Origin: Spirochaetota bacterium
GTDB lineage: Bacteria > Spirochaetota > Leptospiria > Turneriellales > Turneriellaceae
NCBI GenBank assembly: GCA_963205035.1
Contig: CAUJII010000252.1
Coordinates: 1-12,956, forward strand
Reading direction: 5' to 3'
DNA length: 12,956 bases
The number at the start of each line of letters is the position of its first letter. Within the stretch, counting starts at the first letter, position 1. A program made the translations under genes and the position numbers. This document shows positions 1-7,155 of the stretch, piece after piece. Below the pieces are notes generated by a model. It was not told the origin of the DNA. It did no database searches and worked only from the letters and a program-made list of their open reading frames with translations.

Positions 1-798
1 AAGCGAGAGTGTAATCATGTTCATGTATTCGGCGATAAAGAAGAGCGCGAATTTGAACGCGCCGTACTCGGTGTGGAAACCCACGACGAGTTCGCTTTCT
101 GCTTCGGCCAAGTCGAAAGGTAGGCGGTTTGTCTCTGCAAACATTGTAACGAGAAAAATGAGAAAGGCGATAGCCCCCGGCAGCGTCGCGATAAACCACC
201 GCTCTTCTTGGGCTTTGATAATTTGGCGCAGGTCAAAGCTCCCCGCCAAGACGACAACGACCGCCAGAGTCAGCGTGAGCGCCAGTTCATAAGAAATCAT
301 TTGTGCGGTCGAACGCACGGCCCCTAAGAGCGCGTACTTGTTATTACTCGACCAACCCGCGAGCAAGATGCCATAGACACCCAACGACGCAATCGCCGAC
401 ATATAGAGAAGCCCGCCGGACGGATTCATAACTTGAAGCGTAAAGTCGGTGCGGCCTGTCGCCTCGCGCAAAAATTCTGGAATCTCTTTGAATACAGGTG
501 TGAAGGGGATCGCCGCCCACAAGAGAATCGCCGTCGTCATCGAAAGCGCGGGTGCCAAGAGAAAAATCCACACGTCGACATTCTTAGGGATTGTTTCTTG
601 TTTGGTTAGAAATTTAATCCCGTCGGCCAACGGTTGCAGAATGCCGCCGAGTCCCGCACGGTTGGGTCCGTACCTGTCTTGAATGTAACCCGCCCACTTG
701 CGCTCAAAAAGCGTGTAATACGCTGCGCCCGTAATCATCGCGCCGAAGATGATGACAATCTTGATAATGACCCAAAGGATTTCGCTTTGATACCACAT
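1..798 (-). CDS. nuoH: NADH-quinone oxidoreductase subunit H, partial (3' end beyond window)
   Basis: NuoH is the membrane subunit that lies under the peripheral arm of complex I and helps form the quinone-binding channel, coupling NADH oxidation to proton pumping. I translated 266 codons without a stop to the window edge, against roughly 320-350 residues in a full NuoH, so the C-terminus is missing. Hallmarks seen: an N-terminal membrane helix starting MWYQSEILWVIIKIVIIFG, then the conserved stretches ERKWAGYIQDRYGPNRAG, SLGVYGILLAGWSSNNKYAL, VRSTAQMISYEL and AETNRLPFDLAEAESELV, all strongly typical of the family. The ATG at 798 is forced, because an in-frame TAG lies two codons upstream. 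No strong Shine-Dalgarno precedes it. It lies 87 bases downstream of the GT-C-like gene on the same strand, not behind nuoG or nuoF, so the nuo genes appear split here or a new transcription unit begins at nuoH. Confidence 0.96.
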   Translation of the reverse strand, partial: MWYQSEILWVIIKIVIIFGAMITGAAYYTLFERKWAGYIQDRYGPNRAGLGGILQPLADGIKFLTKQETIPKNVDVWIFLLAPALSMTTAILLWAAIPFTPVFKEIPEFLREATGRTDFTLQVMNPSGGLLYMSAIASLGVYGILLAGWSSNNKYALLGAVRSTAQMISYELALTLTLAVVVVLAGSFDLRQIIKAQEERWFIATLPGAIAFLIFLVTMFAETNRLPFDLAEAESELVVGFHTEYGAFKFALFFIAEYMNMITLSL

Positions 799-873
799 AG
801 CCTATGCGTCAAGCTGGCTGATAGAGAGGGGGCGTCGAGCAGATATGCCCGTGGGTTTGGCGCCATGCAGCAC

Positions 874-893
874 GCGCGTTCCCGCCTAGCCAC
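874..893. repeat. Solitary copy of the palindromic element's terminal repeat
   Basis: The bases gcgcgttcccgcctagccac match the right terminal inverted repeat of the element at 12675-12886 (gcgagttcccgcctagtcac) at 18 of 20 positions, with 12 consecutive identical bases in the core. The rest of the element is not recognisable on either side. It could be a degraded end left by an old insertion or excision, or a separate short dispersed repeat of this genome. It overlaps the end of the GT-C-like gene and supplies that gene's TAG stop (886-888). Confidence 0.6.
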
Positions 894-2385
894 GCACGTG
901 TTTATCTCTCGCCTTCATATACGGTGCGCGCGAATGATGAGGATTGCGCCAGGTCAATAGAGCCTTTTTTTCTCTCACTGATAAAGTCGACAAAAAGCGA
1001 TTCCATGTTTGTTCCGGCATAAGCGTATACTGTACACTGAGTCGTTGAACCTGCGTGTTGCCGGAAAAGAAGCCTCCGTCATCCCAGTGCCTGTCCGTAA
1101 TGCCGTACGCCATACGGTAGACGGGCCTATCCGCATGCTTTTTTTCAGGTAGAAAATGGAATGCGTCGCCGCGCCCGCGGTAGCAGTAGTAGTAATCGAA
1201 CCCCTGATGCACAATCAGCAGGTGGTCTTGCGGCAAATTGATCTGATCTATCACCTGCTCTATCGTGCGGTAGTCAATCTGCTCGGAGTGTTGCATGCTC
1301 GCGAGCGAAAGCGGCAAATACCCAAGTAGCAACCATCCGCTCAGCAGAACCGGAATAGCACGTCTGAAAGCGACGGAGTGCACGAAGCGCACCGGGCGCA
1401 GCCACTTGAGCATCAGGGTCACGAAGACCGTACCGGGAATCAGCAAGAGTAGATAGAGACGAAACCCCAGTTCTGCAGTACTATAATTATAGAAGGGATT
1501 CGCGGCAAGTAGGAACAGGAACGCAAGAATAATGTAACGACGTCCAAGCCTGCCACCCGGCCGGATTCGTCTGAGCACTAGGAGACGCGCCAGCGACAAA
1601 ATACCCGCAAGCGAGCACAAGAAATAAATCCAGGATTCGAAGGCAATCCACCGCAGCGAAATGAATGAACGCGCGAAGGCCATGGGAGGCAGAACCGGTG
1701 TAGGACTGAACAATTCGGTTAAAAGCACGAAATCTGCGCGCTGCAGTACGTTTGCAAAATACTGCGAAAAAAGAAGAAACAGAGCTGAACCAATTGAAAG
1801 AACCAGCGCAGAAATCAGACGATGCCGGCTGTATAGCATTAAATGTAGCGCTAGCACCAGAACCGCCACGCCAGCGGTGAGTTTGTGCGAAAGCAGACAG
1901 AGAATAAACCACAGCGTCGCCGGAAAAATCTGCCGGTTCTTGCCGTCCTGTAGCCGAAACAGGCTGTTCAGGAAGAGCAGGAGAAAAATGAGCGCACCGT
2001 AGTTCTTGATAAAAGTGAGCTTGAAGAGGGCGCCGAGCACGCTCGTAGAAAGCAGCACCGCCGCAAAAACTGCATTGCGCTGCGGCATCAAGTTGCGCGC
2101 AAATAACCACGCTGGGTAGACCATCAAAGCCGCCAGCAGCGAAGTAAATAGCTTGTTCATGAAGACAATGTCTGTCCCGAGCCGCGAGAAATAGGTCATA
2201 GCATAGAGTATGGGAGAAATATCCTTGCTGAAGAACCGACCTTTTTCCCAAAACGATTTAACCTGTGCTGCGTAGTAATAACCGTCCATGCCATAGGCAA
2301 ATGTGCTCTGACTCAAGACAGCAAGGTGCACACAGAAGAGTACTATAGCACAGAGAAAAAGCCGGGACCGCGAACCTACACTCAT
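886..2385 (-). CDS. Multi-pass membrane protein, GT-C glycosyltransferase-like
   Basis: This 499-residue integral membrane protein has about nine or ten predicted hydrophobic helices (for example near residues 8-26, 75-97, 104-122, 128-145, 153-183, 190-208, 250-272, 308-326 and 343-361) and a soluble C-terminal tail from about residue 365. The first helix is followed by an external loop beginning GMDGYYYAAQ with Asp34. That layout resembles GT-C enzymes (PMT, ArnT and STT3 types), which use lipid-linked sugars and keep a catalytic acidic residue in the first external loop. The family assignment is inference from architecture, since I see no diagnostic full-length motif. The tail is rich in aromatic and charged residues (IVHQGFDYYYCYRGRGDAFH). 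ATG at 2385 has a good ribosome site (GGGAGGG) within the end of the VanW-like gene, and the stop-to-start gap is 2 bases, so translation is probably coupled. The final Gly codon and the TAG stop lie in a repeat shared with the element upstream of hemA. Confidence 0.75.
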   Translation of the reverse strand: MSVGSRSRLFLCAIVLFCVHLAVLSQSTFAYGMDGYYYAAQVKSFWEKGRFFSKDISPILYAMTYFSRLGTDIVFMNKLFTSLLAALMVYPAWLFARNLMPQRNAVFAAVLLSTSVLGALFKLTFIKNYGALIFLLLFLNSLFRLQDGKNRQIFPATLWFILCLLSHKLTAGVAVLVLALHLMLYSRHRLISALVLSIGSALFLLFSQYFANVLQRADFVLLTELFSPTPVLPPMAFARSFISLRWIAFESWIYFLCSLAGILSLARLLVLRRIRPGGRLGRRYIILAFLFLLAANPFYNYSTAELGFRLYLLLLIPGTVFVTLMLKWLRPVRFVHSVAFRRAIPVLLSGWLLLGYLPLSLASMQHSEQIDYRTIEQVIDQINLPQDHLLIVHQGFDYYYCYRGRGDAFHFLPEKKHADRPVYRMAYGITDRHWDDGGFFSGNTQVQRLSVQYTLMPEQTWNRFLSTLSVREKKALLTWRNPHHSRAPYMKARDKHVRG

Positions 2386-2387
2386 TG

Positions 2388-3137
2388 TTACCCTCCCGGT
2401 AAACGGTAGACATTCCGGACTGCATGCACGCGGCGGCCCTGTCGTATTAAGACCTCCGCCAGCCGCGCTTTGCCCGATTGTTCATCAGTGCGGGAGATTG
2501 TGATTTCTGCAAGATCAAGCTTCTCCAGCGAGCGTACAGTAAGCCGCAGATTGTGTTCGGTGATTTGTAGCGAAATTGCGAGCGGCGCTGCCGTCGTGTT
2601 ACGAAACCGCAGGTCTTTAAGGGGATAAACGACTGCAGCATCAAGGCCCAGTGGCGTAAAACGTTCTTTCTCCTGATAGATATCCACAGAATGATTGTGG
2701 CGCTCGGCGACCTCGCAGCCGGTTCTGAGCGCGGCTTCGTACAAAATACCAGATAGCTGGCAGAGGCCGCCGCCTTCTGCCTGGGCAATGCGCCCGGCAA
2801 GAATCGTTCTTGAACTCAGAAAACCGTGCGCCGCATCCGCCGGCCCAACAAGGTGCCAGAACGAGAACACTTCACCGGGATTTATCATTAAGCCGTCAAG
2901 CACCCGGGCCGCTTGCCGCAGATTATGCAGCTTCTGTTGCTGGTATTCTGAAGGTAGGATATTCTGCCTAAGCTCAAGCACAACGGGCCAGCCAGGATAG
3001 TCCTGAAGTTCTTGTGCAAAGCGAACGCGGCGAATGAAGTCCTTAAAGCCTCGTAACCGGGTTCTTAGCCGGATGCGCTGATCTGCAGAAAAGAGTCTGC
3101 GTAGTAGCGAACGCATAATTGCAGGCCACAGACGCAT
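2388..3137 (-). CDS. VanW-family protein
   Basis: This 249-residue protein carries a complete VanW domain at about residues 60-205. The order is LPSEYQQQKLHNLRQAARVL, a substrate-like strand around NPGEVFSFWHLVGP, the signature EGGGLCQLSGILYEAAL (Cys126), then AERHNHSVDIY with His147 and His149, GLDAAVVYPLKDLRFRN with Asp166, and a closing beta segment. VanW was named from a vancomycin-resistance cluster, but the molecular role of the family is not established, so no drug-resistance role should be read from this entry. I see no convincing signal peptide. The N-terminus is short and strongly basic (residues 9-40). The upstream gap is 15 bases and the Shine-Dalgarno is poor; Met8 is an alternative start. 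Its place between exported SH3b proteins and a GT-C-like membrane protein suggests envelope or cell-wall work. Confidence 0.88.
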   Translation of the reverse strand: MRLWPAIMRSLLRRLFSADQRIRLRTRLRGFKDFIRRVRFAQELQDYPGWPVVLELRQNILPSEYQQQKLHNLRQAARVLDGLMINPGEVFSFWHLVGPADAAHGFLSSRTILAGRIAQAEGGGLCQLSGILYEAALRTGCEVAERHNHSVDIYQEKERFTPLGLDAAVVYPLKDLRFRNTTAAPLAISLQITEHNLRLTVRSLEKLDLAEITISRTDEQSGKARLAEVLIRQGRRVHAVRNVYRLPGG

Positions 3138-3152
3138 CGCCCCGATTGCGTG

Positions 3153-4349
3153 CTACTCAGAATACGCCAGACCGGAATAATCGAGCGATACCCAAATCTG
3201 ATTTTTTTTATTCTTACCCGTACTAATCTGCGAGACAGCATTGCCGCGAATGCCATGCTCATCTTTATATGTTACCCAAGATTTGCCACTATCACTCGAA
3301 ATATTAAGCCCGTGTAGCGTAGCCACGAAAATTCGCCCGTTGTCGTCGGTGGCAATATGTGTCACGGAGGTTTCTCCACCGAACGGATTGAGTGTCTCAG
3401 CGCCCGCGTCGCCGATTACCAGTCCCTTATTGGTACCGATAAGAAGCAGATTACCCTCAATAGCCAGTGAATACACCACCGGTCCCATATTCTTCACATC
3501 CTTGCCGATGCGGTCCCAACTGAGAGTACCTGAGTTGAAAACGCCAGTACTCGACGATAACTTATACAGACCATCTCGGGTGCCCGCGTAAAGCAAACCC
3601 TTTTCTGAAAAAGCAACGGAAACGCAGGGCGCAGGCGTTTCACCGCCGATACCAACCCACGTGTCAGCCGAAAGACTTGAGTAAGCAACTCCCTTGCCTG
3701 TGGCGACCCAAAGCTCATTGCCGCGCTGACGGATATCGTATACTTCATTACTCGGCAGCCCCTGAGCGCTAGTATATTGTGTCCATGAAGCCCCTTTGTC
3801 TCTCGTCTTCCAGACGCCCCCACGTTTTGCATCTGCCGAAGTTGCATAGATAGTATTTCCGGCGATCAACAGGCGCGTGATTGGCCCGATAGAAAGCCCT
3901 AAAGCCTGAGGAGTGATTTTTTTCCAGCGGGATTGACTCTGCGAGATGTAGATATTGCCACTCCGTGTTCCTGCATAAACGATACCATCCGGCGCAATCG
4001 CAACACCGGAAAAAGACTCTGACTGCGAAGGCGTGGTTTGCTGCCAGCGCAATCCCAATTCAAGATTCAGCTCAAATGAAATATAGCCTCCGAAAACCCA
4101 GCCGGTTTTCTTTTTAGAGAGCTTAACCTTATACCATTTCGCAGACTGATCATCGATATATACCGTTTGCTTTGATTCTTCAATGGCTTCGACAATCTCA
4201 CCGCGCTTTAGAGTCGCGATGACATCACCACCGATAGAGGGTAAATCGCGGACCTTGAGTGAAGAAGCAATAACCTTAGCCTTTGCCGGTTCAAAGGCCG
4301 ACAAAGGCAGAGCAAAGACACTCAGAGAAAAAAACAATACGTTCCGCAT
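3153..4349 (-). CDS. Exported SH3b-domain plus beta-propeller protein
   Basis: The 398-residue product starts with a signal peptide (MRNVLFFSLSVFALPLSA, probable cleavage before Phe19), so it should act outside the cytoplasm. Residues about 23-95 form a bacterial SH3 (SH3b) domain, a fold that often binds peptidoglycan (SSLKVRDLPSIGGDVIATLK, then WYKVKLSKKKTGWVFGGYIS). The rest is a series of about seven short repeats such as IVYAGTRSGNIYIS, ELWVATGKGVAYSS, LLYAGTRDGLYKLS, LLLIGTNKGLVIGD and IFVATLHGLNISSD, which suggests one seven-bladed propeller. Two Asp-box-like turns are visible (TRDKGASWTQY and SSDSGKSWVTY). I chose ATG 4349 because it starts the signal peptide and falls 22 bases after the upstream stop. 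An in-frame ATG at 4415 would overlap that gene and bury the signal. No enzymatic motif is seen; binding or scaffolding is the likely role. Confidence 0.82.
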   Translation of the reverse strand: MRNVLFFSLSVFALPLSAFEPAKAKVIASSLKVRDLPSIGGDVIATLKRGEIVEAIEESKQTVYIDDQSAKWYKVKLSKKKTGWVFGGYISFELNLELGLRWQQTTPSQSESFSGVAIAPDGIVYAGTRSGNIYISQSQSRWKKITPQALGLSIGPITRLLIAGNTIYATSADAKRGGVWKTRDKGASWTQYTSAQGLPSNEVYDIRQRGNELWVATGKGVAYSSLSADTWVGIGGETPAPCVSVAFSEKGLLYAGTRDGLYKLSSSTGVFNSGTLSWDRIGKDVKNMGPVVYSLAIEGNLLLIGTNKGLVIGDAGAETLNPFGGETSVTHIATDDNGRIFVATLHGLNISSDSGKSWVTYKDEHGIRGNAVSQISTGKNKKNQIWVSLDYSGLAYSE

Positions 4350-4371
4350 CTTTATCACAGACCGAAACGGG

Positions 4372-5346
4372 TCACGGTCCATAACCGCCGCCATAGCCTG
4401 AGGAACCGACTTCACTGCCTGTAAGGCGAATTTCGCTGATACAGGTGTCTTTTACCTTGCCGGCATGAACTCCGTCGATGCGCAATATCACTTGGGTTCC
4501 CTCAAGGTATTCGCTCATCAGAGAGCCGTACTGGTAGTCGAGAATATTGTCTTCAAATGGCATTGCACTTGACCCGTAAGTACTGCCCTGCGCATGCAAC
4601 ACGCTCACCCGGTTATTGTTTTTATACGCCGCTTCGCTTGCTGTGAGGCCGTTAACCACTTGTATCGTGTAGATATTTACAGGCCTTTCAAATGTCAGGG
4701 TAATGGATTCGCCGATTCCATTATCGTCGCTCTTACCCTCGCACCAGCCGGTCTTGAGTGAACCGTCAAACAGATTACGGACATCGTATTCGTCTTCGCG
4801 CCCTTCTGTGCTTTTGAAAGTAGAAGTAGCTAATACGGTAGCCTTGCCCAGACCTGGAATTACGACTACGCGCACGACTGCCGATGCATCACCCAGCATA
4901 TTTTTTTCAACATACCCTTCGCCGCCCGGAAACTGCACTTTGCTGAACTTGTCTTCCTGGCCGATAACAAAGACAACTATACCAGCCTTCGCCTTACCCG
5001 ATTTTGGGCTTTTGAGGTTCGGACGCGAATAGAAGTCAGTGTCGCGCAGTATCGACGCAGTTGCGATCTTCCCCTGGCTGACAGAGCTCGCATCAATCCA
5101 GCCCTTTGTGGACACTTTTTCTATTTGAACCTGGAGAAATTTCTTGCCGCCAAAACTCTTCTCTTCGAGTAGCTGGACAACTTCACCCCGGCGCAGCTCG
5201 CCGCCTGCGACTTTGACCGGTTTCTGTTCAGCGGGATTCTGAATCAAGGTCGTATCGCTGACTACCGTATAGTATTTTTTTGCACACGAACTGAAAACTA
5301 AGAGCAGCACTGTCGCCGCCAGCAAAGCTAAATGGACTTTACGCAT
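4372..5346 (-). CDS. Lipoprotein with SH3b-like and discoidin-like domains
   Basis: This is a 324-residue predicted lipoprotein. MRKVHLALLAATVLLLVFSS is followed by Cys21; the lipobox has Phe at -3, which fits the relaxed spirochaetal lipobox better than the strict E. coli one. Residues about 28-100 and 105-170 look like two SH3b-type modules (GELRRGEVVQLLEE, KGWIDASSVSQGK, FYSRPNLKSPKSGKAKAG, GEGYVEKNMLG). Residues about 180-315 resemble a discoidin or F5/8-type carbohydrate-binding fold, with DVRNLFDGSLKTGWCEGK, GIGESITLTFERPVNIYTIQ and a late CISEIRL strand. A Gly/Tyr/Ser-rich tail follows (GSSGYGGGYGP). ATG 5346 is chosen because GGAGG precedes it by 3 bases and the signal begins there; an open frame continues 41 codons upstream but lacks these features. 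It leads the envelope gene group and ends 22 bases before the SH3b-propeller start. Ligand and function are unknown. Confidence 0.82.
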   Translation of the reverse strand: MRKVHLALLAATVLLLVFSSCAKKYYTVVSDTTLIQNPAEQKPVKVAGGELRRGEVVQLLEEKSFGGKKFLQVQIEKVSTKGWIDASSVSQGKIATASILRDTDFYSRPNLKSPKSGKAKAGIVVFVIGQEDKFSKVQFPGGEGYVEKNMLGDASAVVRVVVIPGLGKATVLATSTFKSTEGREDEYDVRNLFDGSLKTGWCEGKSDDNGIGESITLTFERPVNIYTIQVVNGLTASEAAYKNNNRVSVLHAQGSTYGSSAMPFEDNILDYQYGSLMSEYLEGTQVILRIDGVHAGKVKDTCISEIRLTGSEVGSSGYGGGYGP

Positions 5347-5349
5347 TTT

Positions 5350-5354
5350 CCTCC
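5350..5354 (-). promoter_or_regulatory. Ribosome binding site deciding the lipoprotein start
   Basis: GGAGG on the minus strand, 3 bases before ATG 5346. It selects this start over upstream in-frame codons and agrees with the signal peptide position. The spacing is slightly short. Confidence 0.65.
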
Positions 5355-5356
5355 AC

Positions 5357-5372
5357 ACAATCCGTAGATTGT
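5357..5372 (-). repeat. Small inverted repeat before the lipoprotein ribosome site
   Basis: ACAATC, four bases CGTA, then GATTGT form a perfect 6-bp stem immediately upstream of the lipoprotein Shine-Dalgarno. It could be a weak leader hairpin or an operator half-site pair, or chance. It is not followed by a T-run in the direction of transcription, so it is not a terminator. The rest of the 83-base gap between hemE and the lipoprotein gene shows no convincing promoter or terminator. Confidence 0.3.
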
Positions 5373-5429
5373 CGTGCGTTCTCTTCGCGGGTTGTCGAGT
5401 CGTCAAGCAATATTTTCGGGTTCTACATA

Positions 5430-6455
5430 TTATCCACTCTGCACCGTCTCGACCATCGCCTCGACGCACGCCAAGTGCGCTTGCGGCGAAATACCATGCC
5501 CCAAGTTGAAGATGTGTCCCGGCCGTCCGCCGCGAGCTTCCAAAATAGCACGCGTCTCGGCGCGTACAGCTTCAGGCGTCGATTCGAGAAGTGCCGGATC
5601 GAGGTTCCCTTGCACACGCATTGCGTGGCAAGTCCCCATCGCAATGCGCCAGTCGAGAGAGACGACTGCGTTTGTGCGTGCCGCAAGCGCACGAAGCACC
5701 TCGATATGAATCGATGCGCCCTTGTCATAGACGATGACAGGCGTTGTGGGATTTATCGCACTGACGATTTTTTCGATGTGGGGGAGAATGCGTTCAGAGT
5801 AAGTTTGAGGTGACAATACATCGCCCCACGAATCAAAAAGTTGCACGGCAGAAACTCCCGCAGCGATTTGCAGCTTGAGATATTCGATCGTCATTTCGGA
5901 AATTCGCGCGAGGAGCGCATCGAATGCCTTTGCATCGGCCGCCATTACGGCGCGTGTTTTGTTGTGCGTCTTCGAGGTAGTGCCTTCGACGAGATAACTT
6001 GCGAGAGTGAAAGGCGACGCGGCAAAACCAATGACGGCTTTGTCTTTAGGTAGAGCGCTTCTTGTTTGACGGATCGCTTGAAGAAATGCTGAGAGTTTTC
6101 CTTGCTGTTCGATAAAACGATTCTTGTCGAGCTTTTCTAAATCCGCCTTATTCGTGTGATCAAAGCTCAGCGTCGGCCCGCCTGCGTCAAAATGAAAATC
6201 GACGTCCGCCGCTTTAAGCGGCGTCATGATGTCTGCAAAGATAATCGCAGCGTCGAGGTCGAACCGGCGTATCGGTTGCAGCGTGATTTCGGTTGCGATA
6301 TCGGCGTCGGCCAACATTTGATCGAATGTATGGTCTTTGCGTATTTCGCGGTATTCGGGCAGATAGCGCCCGGCCTGCCGCATGAACCAAATCGGTGTGC
6401 GGTCTGTTTTGATGCCGCGCATAGCGGCGTCGAAGCGGTTGAAGTTTTCTTGCAT
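5430..6455 (-). CDS. hemE: Uroporphyrinogen decarboxylase
   Basis: HemE removes the four acetate carboxyl groups of uroporphyrinogen III to give coproporphyrinogen III in the cytoplasm, without a cofactor. The 341-residue product has normal length and the family signatures PIWFMRQAGRYLPEYR (residues 21-36, substrate-binding arginines), IIFADIMTPL with Asp75 matching the catalytic aspartate, GFAASPFTLASYLVEG with Tyr154, LFDSWGDVLSP, and the C-terminal NLGHGISP. Start choice is uncertain. ATG 6455 follows the hemR stop by 4 bases and gives the usual N-terminal length but lacks a Shine-Dalgarno. ATG 6476, seven codons upstream, has AAAAGGAT directly against it, which is too close for an ideal site, and would overlap hemR by 17 bases. 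It is the last gene of the close-packed heme run; hemN and hemG, which follow hemE in Leptospira, are not here. Confidence 0.97.
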   Translation of the reverse strand: MQENFNRFDAAMRGIKTDRTPIWFMRQAGRYLPEYREIRKDHTFDQMLADADIATEITLQPIRRFDLDAAIIFADIMTPLKAADVDFHFDAGGPTLSFDHTNKADLEKLDKNRFIEQQGKLSAFLQAIRQTRSALPKDKAVIGFAASPFTLASYLVEGTTSKTHNKTRAVMAADAKAFDALLARISEMTIEYLKLQIAAGVSAVQLFDSWGDVLSPQTYSERILPHIEKIVSAINPTTPVIVYDKGASIHIEVLRALAARTNAVVSLDWRIAMGTCHAMRVQGNLDPALLESTPEAVRAETRAILEARGGRPGHIFNLGHGISPQAHLACVEAMVETVQSG

Positions 6456-6459
6456 GTTG

Positions 6460-7155
6460 TTAGCGCTTGAGCGCATATCCTTTTCGTGGTATAGTGACAA
6501 AGAGAACGGGGTCTTTAGGGTTGTTCTCAAAAAGCTTTCTGAATTTGAGAATATAGTTATCCAAATTGCGCGAGCTCATGTTCGAGTTTTCATCCCCCAG
6601 ACCCGCCTGCAATTCCTGTCTTGAAATTATGCGGTTAGGGTTTTGAATAAAGTATTGGAGAGTTTGCACCTCTGCCGGGGTGAGTTTGTGTTCTTTCGAT
6701 TCACGCACAACGAGGCTAAGTTCTGGCTCGAAGCGTCCGGCGCCGATGAGGTAGTCGCTCTTGTTCTCGCCCGTACCGGGAGCTTTGAACTGTAAGAAGA
6801 GATTTTCAATTTTCTGCAAGAGATGCTTCAGGTTGAATGGCTTGATAATATAATCAATCGCTCCCGAATCGAATGCGGCGTTGATATGCGCTTCGTGCTC
6901 AGAGGCCGTCAGAAGAATAACGGGGATTTGCAAATCGTTCTCTTGCATTTCTTTGAGGAGTGCGATTCCACTCTTGCCCGGCAGCATAATGTCTAAGAGG
7001 AGCATGTTGTAACCCAAGTCGCGCTTGCGCTCAAATTGCTCTGCGGTAAAGTATGCGCTGACTTGATAGCCCGAATGGCGCAAATTTTCTGCGAGAAGCT
7101 CGCGGATGTTATCGTCGTCTTCGACGATCGCAATGTGTTTGTTCCTTCGACTCAT
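6460..7155 (-). CDS. hemR: OmpR/PhoB-family response regulator, HemR-like
   Basis: A 231-residue DNA-binding response regulator. The receiver domain (residues about 6-120) has the acidic pair Asp12/Asp13 in VEDDDN, the phospho-acceptor Asp55 in LLLDIMLPG, Thr83 in LLTAS and Lys105 in IIKPF, so it looks fully phosphorylatable. Residues about 135-231 form a winged helix ending NLDNYILKFRKLFENNPKDP and TIPRKGYALKR, as in OmpR-type regulators. The ATG overlaps the kinase stop (ATGA), which implies coupled synthesis of the pair. In Leptospira the HemKR system sits at this same place in the heme operon, activates hemA and represses the heme oxygenase gene hmuO. The naming rests on synteny and on the hem box found upstream of hemA here. 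That it binds that box is inference. Confidence 0.92.
   Translation of the reverse strand: MSRRNKHIAIVEDDDNIRELLAENLRHSGYQVSAYFTAEQFERKRDLGYNMLLLDIMLPGKSGIALLKEMQENDLQIPVILLTASEHEAHINAAFDSGAIDYIIKPFNLKHLLQKIENLFLQFKAPGTGENKSDYLIGAGRFEPELSLVVRESKEHKLTPAEVQTLQYFIQNPNRIISRQELQAGLGDENSNMSSRNLDNYILKFRKLFENNPKDPVLFVTIPRKGYALKR

Noticed and set aside
748..772. Second hem box within nuoH (two TGAC(A/C) copies on the plus strand)
   Set aside because: The spacing is about 10 bases rather than 6, the second copy is TGACC, and it is inside a coding region.
4350..4415. Longer N-terminus for the SH3b-propeller protein starting at 4415
   Set aside because: It would place 22 charged residues before the signal peptide and overlap the upstream gene by 44 bases.
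5378..5406. Promoter for the lipoprotein gene with TTGACG at 5401-5406 (minus strand)
   Set aside because: With 17-base spacing the -10 position reads GAGAAC, a poor match, so I do not call a promoter.
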